NCBI GenBank assembly: GCA_963855995.1
Contig: OY979716.1
Coordinates: 31,550,230 to 31,614,229, forward strand
From: Muricea muricata
Taxonomy: Eukaryota; Cnidaria; Anthozoa; Malacalcyonacea; Plexauridae
Reading direction: 5' to 3'
Length of the DNA stretch: 64,000 nt
Position 1 is the first letter of the stretch. Each line of letters starts with the position of its first letter. Made by a program: the position numbers and the translations under genes. Under the pieces are notes generated by a model. The model was not told the DNA's origin, searched no databases, and saw only the letters and a list, made by a program, of their open reading frames with translations. This document shows positions 54,281 to 64,000 of the stretch, one piece after another.

Positions 54281-54709
54281 CTACAATAGTTCCCGAGTTT
54301 TAGTTTTAAGTTTTTTTCGTTCTCTTGAACAAAGTTCTTTCCTCCAGTCTTGACATGTGTACTTCAAAAGTTCAAGCCCATTTACTGTTGGTTTCATATC
54401 TTGTAAACTGTTCATAAAATTTTGAACAATTGCCGCTTCAGACACAGAATTCACTGCTTCATCAAAATATAAACACATCCGTTCATCCACTTCCATCATC
54501 AAACAATCATGCTGACGTTGCGAAGGATGATCAATAAGACAACCATTGCAGTATTCCGTTACTAAGACCATGACACGGGATGCAGTTTCCTCTGCGTAAC
54601 ACTTCAACAATTTTTCTTCAATCATTATTTGACGATTACTTAAAAAATTTTCGAAGTGACTTATGTCCATTGGTGCTATCTTCTTAAGGTTATCACTTTG
54701 AAAAGTCAT
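54281..54709 (-). CDS. CCHHC protein, right-end paralogue
   Basis: 142 residues from ATG 54709 (MTFQSDNLKK). It matches the left-end protein in length and in the blocks EKLLKCYAEE, YCNGCLIDHPSQRQHDCLMM and KPTVNGLELLKYTC. All five putative zinc ligands (C-x2-C-x3-H-x4-H-x-C) are conserved. It lies about 250 bp from the right end, transcribed inward, as its paralogue is at the left. The N-terminal 20 residues differ most between the two. A partial tandem duplication of its start region lies upstream (about 54787-54812). Confidence 0.8.
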   Translation of the reverse strand: MTFQSDNLKKIAPMDISHFENFLSNRQIMIEEKLLKCYAEETASRVMVLVTEYCNGCLIDHPSQRQHDCLMMEVDERMCLYFDEAVNSVSEAAIVQNFMNSLQDMKPTVNGLELLKYTCQDWRKELCSRERKKLKTKTRELL

Positions 54710-54835
54710 TTTGCAAGCAAAAAACACGTCTACACGGTAGCAATTGCTAAATTAGACTAAAGAGTAAACGAATAACAGATCACCTTGAAAAGCCATTTTG
54801 CAAGCAAAAACTTTAAAACCTGATGCATAGCGCAG

Positions 54836-54957
54836 GTATTTCCGGTCAACATGCGCGCGCCACGGTATACACATCATAGCCTGGTAACTAACTGACACGG
54901 GTAAGAGCTCCTGAAAAAATGCTGACGTAAGTGTTCTATACCTGCACCATACCTACT
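54836..54957 (-). repeat. Polinton right terminal inverted repeat
   Basis: 122 bp, the exact reverse complement of 38045-38166 by eye, ending CCTACT before the target duplication. Confidence 0.96.
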
Positions 54958-54963
54958 AGTCAT
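54958..54963. repeat. Polinton target site duplication, right
   Basis: AGTCAT, equal to 38039-38044. Confidence 0.95.
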
Positions 54964-55432
54964 AGAGATCACGTTGAGTCCGGCGAACTTCCCGCCGTGC
55001 AACTTTAAGATGCTCAAAAGTGGTCGTCATACGTTGGGCCGAGTCAGTGGCATACTCATTGTGACCTTGGGGAAGGGTTGCGGGTAGACCAAAAAGAATA
55101 TCTTCCGGAACTTTCGGTTCGGGTCCATGCATAAGATAAAATGGGCTGTAGTCGAGACCATCGATTTTACTGCTCCGGAAGGCGAAGGCACAGGTTGGAA
55201 GGTATTGGTCCCAATCTTCTTGGAGTTTACTGACAAAGATTTTCAGGGTAGCGGAAATGATACGATGGATGCGTTCAGTTTGTCCATTGTTTTGAGGGTG
55301 ATATCCGCTTGTGCATACTTGTTTGATATCTAGTAGCCAACAGACTTCCTTGATTAGGTTCGACAAGAACTGAGAACCACGGTCGGACAACAAACGTTTT
55401 GGACAACTATGACGGCAAATGATGTTTTCCAA
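54958..55432 (-). pseudogene. Ty3/Gypsy integrase core (right of the Polinton)
   Basis: The frame shows KRLLSDRGSQFLS (second catalytic Asp), then TSGYHPQNNGQTERIHRI (catalytic Glu) and the DGLDYSPFYLMHG string typical of Gypsy integrase. It is interrupted in codon ...LYD by the Polinton at 54957 and resumes at 38044. The upstream zinc-binding part and the first Asp are missing, since the frame shifts at about 55432. The copy is inactive. Confidence 0.87.
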
Positions 55433-55600
55433 AGAAGCACGGGCGATGGTTTTTGCAGTAGCATCGGGAATTGCAATAAATTCAGGCCTGTGTGTGAATT
55501 TTCGTTAAGTTTTCCTCGACAATGTTCGATCGTAAAATCATATTCGCCTAATTTCAGAGCCCATCGTTCCAAGCGGGTCCGGCAAAGTTCCCATTGATTG
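55433..55600 (-). pseudogene. Gypsy RNase H tail and deletion junction
   Basis: RWALKLGEYDFTIEHCRGK is the end of a Gypsy RNase H. Immediately upstream (55600 and higher) the sequence is gag-derived, so protease, reverse transcriptase and most of RNase H have been deleted. A second gap follows before the integrase core. Confidence 0.72.
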
Positions 55601-56931
55601 CAAATGACAGGTGATTAGAATGCTGGGAATTGCCAGGTTGGACAGGGAGAGGGGGGTTCGGAGGTTGGAAATTATCAGTGATCTGGCTAACTTGCGTTGG
55701 AGGTTGTGCGTGGGAAAAAAATTTCTGGTGGAACTAACAGCAGCCGACTGAGCATGACGCATAGTGGGTGAATTAATGGGCAAGGAGGGTACTGGATTAA
55801 GTCGCTTGCGGCGGGATGGACAGTTTCGACCATGGTGGCCAAACCCCTGGCATTCGTAGCAAATAAAACTTTGATTACCGGGTTGTAGGTTTACGTATGG
55901 GGACGGACATTCTCGAGCCATATGACCAAATCCATTGCATTGGGGGTGTAGGCTAGGAAAATGTGCTGTGTGCATGTAGGGGTGCAAAATTGTTCTGGGA
56001 AGGTAGATCACGTTTTGGGGTCATTCTCTGCAAATCTGACTGAAAAATTTTGTTCCTGATAAGGTTGATGGAATTAAAGGCAGGTTACAGTGGGGCAGGA
56101 CTCTCGGGTGAAGTTCTCTCATGAAATTGCCTATCTGCTTTTTCAAAGCCTCTGCTGCTGCAACTGCCTCTTTGAAAGTAGAAACTTGACGGACAGAGCT
56201 ACGCAAATGACGCTGTATATCAGCTTTAAGGCCCTGTTCAAAAGTTGTAAGTTCATCCATGTGACTTACAGTGTACCCATAGCGTTCAAGATTTACAACA
56301 ACAGACTGCATACGACGAGAGTACTCTTTTTTACTCTCATCACTCCCTTGTTGTAAAGACCATAATTGCTGCATATAATACCGCACTGGTTCGTATTTTT
56401 GAAATTCCCTTTTCAAGTGATCGCTTACCTTGCCGAAAATTTCAGCATGCTCTTTCGCACTTGAAAGTTCCTTCGTTTCTCTAGTTGCCAGCTATCGTTC
56501 CAAAACTATCCGGGCATACCCAGTAACATACACCTTTAGCATGTCAATTTTATCGGCACCATCGATTTTTGAGATAGACAACGTAGTTTCGAAACGTTGC
56601 AGCCATTCAATAATATCTTCGCCACTACCCCCGAAAAATGTGATAACGCCGGGAGAGTTAAACGAGCAGGCGAGCTCCTTATATTTTCGTTCGAATTAAC
56701 AATTACATGCCGCTCGGCATTTGAGGGCTCTAAAATTTGCCTAATTTCCGTTATGTCCTTCTGAACTTCTAAATCTTTCGACTCTTCAATATGAGCTTTT
56801 AATTTTTCAATCTCTACAAGTAGTTCCTGTTCCTTCGACTGTTCTAACTTTTTCCTCAATGAAGCAATCTCCGCAAACAATTCGCCTCTTTCGATGTCTC
56901 TACTCGGCTTACAGTTATTTAAGTTGATCAA
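55538..56931 (-). pseudogene. Gypsy gag (coiled coil, capsid, zinc knuckles)
   Basis: Three minus-strand pieces. 56536-56931 has a heptad-like Glu/Lys/Leu coiled coil and the LTLPALSHFSG entry to the capsid. 56021-56416 has a capsid-like helical region (YYMQQLWSLQQGSDESKKEY). 55600-56011 has two knuckles, CNGFGHMARECP and CYECQGFGHHGRNCP. Frameshifts separate the pieces. This gag belongs to the same element as the integrase interrupted by the Polinton. No LTR was recognised next to it. Confidence 0.78.
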
Positions 56932-56935
56932 GGGC

Positions 56936-57540
56936 TCCTGTGTCCTCTGATGTCTCTATCAAAACCATCACCATTCCCAGTGTTGGCAAGCACTACTCAA
57001 CTGATTTTATAATTAGTAATTACAACTGGAAGCAAAAATGCATGATTCACGTCTGTCTCTAACAATAACCGTGTGGGTTATGATTGCCTGTTTTGACACC
57101 TCTGAGTGGTCATACAATCTTGAATGTGGTTCTATAAAGACCACTGGAGGTCATACCCTGGATGTCAAAGCCCAAGTTCTACTTAAGATTCCATGGCCGA
57201 TCCAGAGAATCCTACCATTTCTGCAGAACAGTGGTTCTATATTGTTCATAGTGAAGATGGTATTATCCTTGGTTCCCTGCCTGTCAAGCACTTGGTGAGA
57301 TTAATGATGACTTTCCTATTTGCACACTTATTTAAACCCTGAACCACGTAACACATGTGCATGTGCTTGATGCCTTAGAAATCAAAGCACAGGTATGCAA
57401 GACCAATCAATCGAAGTTGACCCTCTGGTCCCGAACCCTTCCACGACTGATGATGAACTCTTATCTGATTTGTCTTGGAAACATGAAGATACATTTCCTC
57501 TTTCTAAACCATCGGCAAATTCTTTTCTGTTGTTGCAAAA
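56936..57540. other. Unassigned, probably decayed retroelement
   Basis: No clean domain. Short plus-strand frames are present but with many stops. It lies between the minus-strand Gypsy gag and a plus-strand Gypsy integrase remnant, so it may be the eroded 5' part of the latter. Confidence 0.35.
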
Positions 57541-58338
57541 GGACAGAACATGACTTGTACTGAGGACAAAAATTTCACCCCACTTCTTAAAACAGAGTGT
57601 ATTTTATTGTTACGGAAATTCACTGAAATTTATGACCTTGGTAAAGAAGCCACTGCACCGACTGTGATCAAACAGCTCACTCAATTTCTTGCACGATTTG
57701 GTGAGCCTGTTGGAGTCGTATCGGACAGTAGTCCACAATTTATGGGCTAGGCCTGTGCAAAGTTTAACGATAATTGGAATTTTACCCAAACTGTCTCAGT
57801 CTAATGGCAAAGCCAAAAATGCCGTAAGGAATGTCAAAAAGCTCCTAAAAAGGTGTGGTGCTATGAACGACCAATTTTGGAAAGACATGTTGGCAATTCC
57901 AAATACTCTTCTCTTATGTGGCCAGAGCCCTGCAGAACTGATGCTTAGCAGAACACTCCACGATTCCCTCCCTCGTTATCCTAGTCCAGACTCCAGCCAC
58001 ATTAGATAATGCGACGAAGGAGAAAATCCGTGATCTCAAGACGAAAGGAAAAGATACCTACGATCAACACACTGATCTCAAAACTAAAGAAAAAGATACC
58101 TACGATCAACACACTTCTGCCTTGCCTCCTCTCCAGACTGGTGACTGTGTTGCTATTTACTCTCGCGTGGATCCCGATTAATCACTTCTTGGAACAATTA
58201 CTAAAATCAGACCTCATCGCACCTACAAAGTTTTAACCGACCGAGGATCAGTCCTTGCTCGCAATCGAAGATATCTACGACTCATGCTTTCAGCTTCTGG
58301 TTATCATCCATCTAAAGCGACGAATGAGCTGAGCCCAA
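57541..58338 (+). pseudogene. Second Gypsy integrase remnant (K02A2.6-like)
   Basis: Plus-strand fragments read VIKQLTQFLARFGEPVGVVS then DSSPQFMG (second catalytic Asp). After a stop and frame changes come a WNFT-type string, SNGKAKNAVRNVKKLLKRCG (the Glu replaced by Lys in NGKAK) and a CGQSPAELMLSRTL string. This order is that of K02A2.6-like Gypsy integrases. The part from 58010 to 58140 contains a short internal duplication. A G-run of 14 follows. Inactive. Confidence 0.65.
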
Positions 58339-58353
58339 GGGGGGGGGGGGGGG

Positions 58354-60420
58354 GCATGTGGGATTACGAGATCCCTATATTTAAGAAACAAACATCTTAA
58401 AAACTGAATTTGCTAACAAATCTGCATTTATAGAACTGTGTGTTAACTTTATATTGTTACTGCTAATTGAGGTAAAAGATTGAAGGAAATTAATGTTGTA
58501 TTAAATATATAACTTTGTGCAAGATAGGAAGGGAGATGTGGTATTATTGCTTTACATTGTAGTACATGAAGTGTTGGTAAGCTTGTACATAATAGGAATA
58601 ATGTAAATAATTATAGATTGATTATAATAAATTATTCTAAAATACAACAGTTGCTAGGAAAGATATTGTAAAAACGAACAAAGTCGAAGAAGAACAAAGT
58701 CGACTATTTTTATTTAAATCTAAGAATTATATAGCTTGAATTTGTGCTCAGATTTTTCGTACAATATCAAAAGTACAACCTTTAAAAATCTCTCCGGTAT
58801 CCTAAGCCAAAGTTTATAACACTTTTTTATTTTTATTTTCGTCGTTGATATATAATCCATCTTTATTTTTCTTGACTTTTGACTTCGGTTTTTTGAGAAA
58901 ATATAAGCTCCTAGGTAAAACTTTCCAAACAAAAACAGCAAGATGGTCATGTAGAACACAGCAACAGTTGCCATCCATGACGGATATATAGAACTGCAAT
59001 CACTTGTTATGATGTAGATCGAGTGGATAAAAATTGAGCAGAATTGGGTCTATATTAGAAAAACGTTTCTTGTTATACTACTACGTAAAAATTGTACAGT
59101 ACTGTAGTTCATTTGTTAAATTACTGCTTTATATATCTCTCGTAATTTTATTACAGGAATTATGTAGTAGCGTACCGAGACAATGTTGCATGTGGGATAA
59201 GGTGTTTTCTGCAGGACTGTAAATAGCGCTTCAAGTGACCTGTTTTCCAGTGAATTCTAAGCATACAGGAATGATAACTCAGGGGGGGATTTGAAGCCGT
59301 GCTCTGTTTCTGTTGTTTATTTCAAACCACATGTGTTTCACATGTAGGTATATGCTGTTTATTCCAAACCAAATGTGTTTTTCATGTGGCTCACATGTCC
59401 CCAGATGTGACTCACATTTGGCCACATGTGATTAACATGTTGTTCAAATGTTATGCACACGTAAGGATATGATTATATCCATGGTTATATAAGTCATATC
59501 ATGCACATACATAGACGTATATTGAATGAATGGAAGCTTTAGTCAGCGGACCATAATACTCATTTGTCTTTCACGATATCTACTATTCGCTTTTTAGTAG
59601 AATCATACTAGCATACTAATGCAATGTTGTAATTTAATTGGCTACTCTACTCGCTGTCTATTGCTCGATAGATAATGAATAGAAAAACAATAATTTTTCT
59701 GGTGTATTTTTTCATTTCAAAAAGAACTTGTAATAGTTTTTTAGAAAAATTTTTGAAAATTAATTATTCATCTCAGATTCTACTAAACCAATTAGATTAC
59801 TTGCTCTCAATTTCAACGCGTTGATAGTCACCGCATAGAAATCTCGAGCTCGTAATATAGTTGTTACATAGTAATATTGTTGGGATAAGAATTTACACTC
59901 TTAGAATAAGTACATAACAATTACTGATTTATGCCAGATGTAATTTTATTTATTCTACTGTAGAATTTCTACACTATTTTACAACATTGGTACAGTCACT
60001 TATAAAGACCAGTGGTAGTACTCCGCGCGCAAGGCTTATTGGGAAGCGCTATCGCATGTGGCAGCTATATTTGATATTTTTTCATTCTTTCAAAGATGGT
60101 CCTGTTATAATTTTAAACATGTGATTTCGACGAGGAAAACAAATGGAATAACTCCTTTTACACCAGGAAGACAGCGCAATACTCAGGTGAGCATGTTGTT
60201 ACACTTTTAATGTGGATAAAGTTATTTTGAAAGGGTGATACTTTGTGCTCTGCGTTTCATCGTTTAGCTGTGCTATCTTGATGTCATGTTGATCAAAACA
60301 AACAACGAGTCATCGCTACACTTTATTATAAAAAGGCTTCAAAATGTTTGTCAAGCATACTATCAACGGTATTGCTCGGACGTGACAAAATGTCTCTTCA
60401 CGGCGAACTTCGAGAGGTGA
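58354..60420. other. Intergenic, with a cluster of CACATGTG palindromes
   Basis: No gene is recognised. Between about 59320 and 59450 the string CACATGTG or close variants (cacatgt, atgtgg, catgtg) recur at least seven times. The rest is AT-rich. Confidence 0.45.
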
Positions 60421-60429
60421 TCATTTGGA

Positions 60430-60955
60430 AATGGTTTGGATGCAGCAACGTGGCTTAATCGCAAGCCAGAAAAGTTGCAGAAGCTCAAAGGTTGTAAAAC
60501 AGCTATTTCTGTCCGAGACGGCTCGTTTATCGAAACGTCTAAATTGCCTATGAGTAAATTGCTTCATTGCGGTACAAGCAATCCAGCTTTGGGGTTCATG
60601 CAGATTGTCGATCGTCGAAATGCTGAAACGCTGCTGCCAATAATACAGCGCCATATTCTTCCCGGCTCCGTTGTGTATTCAGACTAGTGGGCCGCTTAAT
60701 CGCCCTTCCCAATCGCGTGGGAAACATCGACGGCCTTATGCACCCCACAGTAAATCACAGGCTGCATTTCGTAGATCCTGTGACGGATGGAATAGATGCA
60801 AGACAAAGATACCTGTAAAGGCTATGAAAAACGTTCGGAGGGATATATGTTCCCTGGCTATCTGGATGAATTCATGTGGCGACAGCGAGCCGGTCCAGAC
60901 AAATTCGACGCAATTTTAAATGCAATTGCCGTTGAATATCCTGTAGCGTAAAGAA
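60430..60955 (+). pseudogene. Merlin (IS1016/ISXO2-like) transposase remnant
   Basis: The first frame (60436-60687) has a GCKTAISVRDGSF..TSKLPM segment and then ALGFMQIVDRRNAETLLPII and an HSD-like VVYSD, the central DDE region of ISXO2/IS1595-type transposases as found in Merlin elements. After a stop and frameshift come WNRCKTKI and, in another frame, a GYLDEFMWRQR string, the C-terminal catalytic Glu region. The middle of the domain is deleted. Not functional. Terminal repeats were not identified. Confidence 0.7.
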
Positions 60956-61640
60956 GAAAAGATTGAAAAACCGGTTCTTATGGGAACCAATAATTATATA
61001 AAAGATATTTAAACGAATTTTCAATATTGCTGATGTTGCTTTACCTTTTTATTTTACTCAGAGGGGGGAGACATATTAAAATGACATTTTAATATACGCC
61101 ACCCCATGCATACAGGGGGGGGGATAGATTCAATTGATCCAAGGAACATTAGTAAACAAACATTAGAAAACAAACCAGTTAGAACAACAATTTCATATTG
61201 ACAACAAACGCATACGTATTCTTAGGTCTTTAAATACCAAATTGGCAATCCTTAACCAACTAAATTCAAACGCATTCCCGATACTTGACTTCTTCTAGAC
61301 TTTCATCTTTACAGGCTTAACTACGCAAACGTTTAAACCGGGGTGAGATTAGAGACCTTTAGATTGGCGGATTTTTTCTCGAACGGCTGACCGCAAACTG
61401 CTAGTGACCTCGTGACCATGGACTGCCGTCACCTTTGGCGTATTTTGTTGAAGTTTCCAACGTGGGGAGCATCGTCCACATGCAGGTAAGCCTTATACCT
61501 CAAGCTTTTAAGGAATAATTGTTTCATAACCAAACGTTTAGGGGCTATATTACGGTCATTCAATATGTTAGCTTTGCACCCAGATACATCATTTATTTTC
61601 TTCCTCTCCATAATGCCAGACAACTCCAAGGAACTAAATT
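60956..61640. other. Gap before Harbinger-associated gene
   Basis: A palindromic cattttaatatg-type sequence at about 61065-61095 and a G-run at about 61117 may mark an element end. A minus-strand frame (61429-61629) has no recognised domain. Confidence 0.35.
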
Positions 61641-61648
61641 AATGTGTT

Positions 61649-62088
61649 ATGAGCAACATCTTACTGATTGAATACATTCAAAATTGTTTAGATTTGTGCA
61701 GAAAGAAAAAAAAGATTGACTCATCTGTTGATACATGTACTTCATCAGATGACACAGAAAATGATGGAGAAGGCCACCAAGCCCCAAGAAAGGTAGTCGT
61801 TTTGATTGTTATGCTGTATATATATTTCAGACTTACTTTTAATTTGTTTGTTCTTGCTGGGTGGTAAATAAAAGAAAACGATTTTCAAAACTTTCAGCTA
61901 TTGAAATGTTGGACAAAAAAAATGCGAAAAGGGCTGACTGGAAAGAGAAAGAATTGGAACTAAGAAGAAGTGCGTTAGAATTTAACAGAATAAAATTTGA
62001 AGCTGAAAATGGAGAGAAAAAAGAAAGATTAAAGATTGAGCTAGAGGAAAGGAAAACAATGCTTGAACTTCTCAAAAAGCATCTTTAG
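61649..62088 (+). CDS. Harbinger-associated charged coiled-coil protein (C-terminal exons)
   Basis: Two plus-strand segments: 61649-61793 (ending at a possible donor AAAG|GTAGTC) with CRKKKKIDSSVDTC and a Ser/Asp-rich stretch, and 61861-62088 with WKEKELELRRSALEFNRIKF and an EERKTMLELLKKH end. The long Lys/Glu coiled coil ending in a LELL tail resembles the C-terminus of the Myb/SANT-like protein that accompanies Harbinger transposases, and the gene converges on the transposase as in those elements. A Myb domain is not visible, so the call is tentative. The splice acceptor of the second part is weak. Confidence 0.5.
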
Positions 62089-62398
62089 CAGTGTAACTTA
62101 ATGGACAAAATACTTGCTACATTATTTAAAACTGTTGATATTTAATTTGTTGTTGTAAAGTTTACTCTCCTGGGGCTGGTTAGCATAACGTTTGGTTAAC
62201 ATCAAATTCAAAGTACACATTTTTTTCATCATTTTTTCTGAAACATTTAAAGTTAATTTTCTGAATTAATGGTAAAGACACTTACAGATATACAAACCCA
62301 TATAATAGGTTACATTTCACCCACAGTTAACACTAATCACGCTTTGAAGAATTGGTACCTAGTATATTAAACATTGTGGACTGTGCATTTGATAGTGC

Positions 62399-63551
62399 TT
62401 ACGTGTTGGTAAGATAGTTTTCCAACATCGGTGGTTCAATACCAAAGGAGTTGGTTGTTACTGACCCATATAAACATGTATGGCAATTCACTAAAATGGA
62501 AGCTACTATGTAATATTTTCCAACTGGCTGAAGGAGAATCTTTAGGTTTTTCTTAAAGTCAAGAAATGAAAATATTGGCATATTTTTCCAAAGCCCCATC
62601 CCACGCTTGTACGGACCTTGCTCATTCTTGTGTTGAACTGTTTTTGTCTACCAGACAAATCAGCACCCCTGAATGGAGCCAAAACTGTTTGCGATAAACC
62701 GTACGCTGGGTCCCCATACAATACATAGGGCTCACCATTTGGCTTGGTTATGTGGACCAACTTCTCTTGTAAACCACTGACTGCCAACATAAAAGCATCA
62801 TGTCTCCTCCCTTCAATAGGCCCAAACATGTGAGCTATCAGGCCATTGGGTGTTTCTACAGACTACAAGTTAAAAAAATTAAGCAATAAGCAAAATGAAA
62901 ATAATTTCAACCTTTTCACTGGTAATGTGACTGGATATGCCCTTCTTCATAATTTTACCCTGTAAATGGCCCACAGTTTTACCTAATAGCTGGAGAGTTC
63001 AACCATTCATTGGCTTACTACCAGTCAAAGGTACTACACTTTATACCTGAAATTTTAAGCAGCGAATCCGCTTGTGACCACTGAACATAATTCGTTGGTT
63101 TCTTATGGGTCCAGCAATTGGTCTCGCTGTACCATCTATAAACCCCCAACATTGGTTTAAAGGGGCACCTTTGCTGTGTATGACCTGAGAAAAGAGTTGT
63201 GGGTCAAGCCATGCAAGTTCCAGGGATGTCATGAGGTGATTGTATCTGGTGTAAATATCATTCACAATCTGAAAAGTATTAGAAAGAGACTAACAAAGAA
63301 AAGATAAGAACAATATTAAAGAATGATGTTTGCAATTTTTCAAGTAACTTACCTCTGAGAAAATCAAGCTAAGTTCCTCCTCAGACCTACCAAACAGGGG
63401 TACAAGGTCACACCACCTGTTTGGATAAGGTAGCCTTCTCAATAGGACCATCAATGCTTCCATGCCTGATGCACTTGTCCCTTGAGTGCATGTGTATTTG
63501 CGTGGTAAATTTAATGCATCACAGAGACGTTGAATGTCACCCTTCTTAAAC
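62399..63551 (-). pseudogene. Harbinger transposase (DDE_Tnp_4), spliced, with a frameshift
   Basis: Exons: 63353-63551 (donor GAG|GTAAGT), 63047-63268 (acceptor TTTTCAG, donor CAG|GTATAA) and 62399-62862 (acceptor TTGTAG), joined in phase. Motifs are CWGFIDGTARPIAGP (first Asp), SGHKR..CLKFQ, MFGPIEGRRHD, LYGDPAYG (second Asp) and MSKVRTSVGWGFGKI. The last normally reads VE..FG, so the catalytic Glu is replaced by Gly. A one-base shift near 62580 separates this from the FSFLDFKKNLKILLQPVGKY tail in the next frame. The copy is probably inactive. Further 5' exons may lie beyond 63551. Confidence 0.8.
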
Positions 63552-64000
63552 CTTCAGTATGAATAAGCAAACAAAACAGATTTTAAACGATGGCTAGTGT
63601 GTATAGTGGATGATGACAAGCAGAAAATGTAACATAACCTAGATAGTGATTTGATCCTTTGATACATTTGCAAACCAAATAGACTAATCTTTTACAAAAC
63701 ATGAATGGATGAACTGCACGTTTGGAACATTGTTTATTATTTACATATTTCATGTCACATGGACAGCTTGGTAGCAACGTGTACACAATAGTTGCTGTAA
63801 CTAAACAAATTCCTACATGCACATTACCTAAGCCTAGTCCAAAAACGTCTTTCTACAAAACAGGAATCACCAGGGATACAAATCTGTGCACACTTTGTAT
63901 CTGGTTTAAAATACTGTACATATACTGGCCTAAACCATGCACTGTTCGCAGGCTGTTTCTTCCACATCTAAGAGGTTCAAATTCGGTCCAAGTTCATGCA
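63552..64000. other. Upstream part of the Harbinger element, no exon called
   Basis: AT-rich sequence upstream of the first recognised transposase exon. A minus-strand frame near 63860-63990 is short and without motif support. Confidence 0.35.

Larger units (their letters stand above)
38045..54957. mobile_element. Complete Polinton/Maverick element, 16.9 kb
   Basis: The element is 16,913 bp with perfect 122-bp terminal inverted repeats beginning AGTAGGTATGG and a 6-bp target duplication AGTCAT. It encodes the full Polinton set: family B DNA polymerase, retroviral-type integrase with chromodomain, FtsK/HerA-type packaging ATPase, adenain-like protease, double-jelly-roll major capsid and penton, plus several accessory proteins. 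Left-half genes are on the plus strand and most right-half genes on the minus strand, converging near 44.65-44.76 kb. It is inserted in a Gypsy integrase gene. The only break seen in a core gene is a one-base homopolymer frameshift in the polymerase. Confidence 0.97.

Noticed and set aside
61429-61629. Minus-strand frame of 66 codons
   Set aside because: No recognisable motif and overlaps the likely upstream region of the Harbinger partner gene.

Overview
The window is metazoan nuclear DNA: AT-rich, with GT-AG introns, low-complexity host exons, and a dense and varied load of transposable elements. The mix (Polinton/Maverick, BEL/Pao, two kinds of Ty3/Gypsy, Penelope-like, Harbinger, Merlin and many foldback MITEs) fits a marine invertebrate. 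A cnidarian is my best guess, from general resemblance only.

Region 1 (1-30 kb, host gene on the minus strand). Four exons fit together by splice signals and phase: 29612-29813 (start codon), 17848-17967 (C2C2 zinc ribbon), 14319-15229 and 10394-11284. The last two are a duplicated pair of large acidic low-complexity exons. The introns hold a decayed BEL/Pao element (509-5286), a 1.5 kb foldback element (5287-6774), two Penelope-like fragments with inverted arms, several MITEs, and an intact Ty3/Gypsy (18125-24873). That Gypsy has identical 206-bp LTRs and a TTCC target duplication, and carries a MYND zinc finger at the start of pol. Repeat order shows that the exon duplication was part of a larger segmental duplication (1-11.25 kb versus 11.76-15.17 kb).

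Region 2 (30-38 kb). MITEs, one of them built around a hexanucleotide satellite, and one intronless gene for a probable N-myristoylated protein (34330-34929) with NRF-1-like and ETS-like promoter motifs.

Region 3 (38045-54957). A complete 16,913-bp Polinton/Maverick with perfect 122-bp terminal inverted repeats starting AG and a 6-bp target duplication AGTCAT. It is inserted in the integrase of an older Gypsy. The left, plus-strand block encodes a GRF zinc-finger protein, a CCHHC protein, an unknown, a putatively myristoylated protein, chromodomain integrase, penton, a pVI-like core protein, major capsid and an adenain-like protease. The right, minus-strand block encodes two conserved unknowns, packaging ATPase, family B DNA polymerase, a second GRF protein and a second CCHHC protein. 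A small RING-like gene spread over four tiny exons (53538-54165) lies on the plus strand in the right arm. The polymerase has one intron and one homopolymer frameshift; otherwise the virion-morphogenesis and replication set looks intact.

Region 4 (55-64 kb). The rest of the interrupted Gypsy, a second Gypsy integrase remnant, a Merlin transposase remnant, and a Harbinger element with a spliced transposase (one frameshift, catalytic Glu replaced) and a divergent partner gene.
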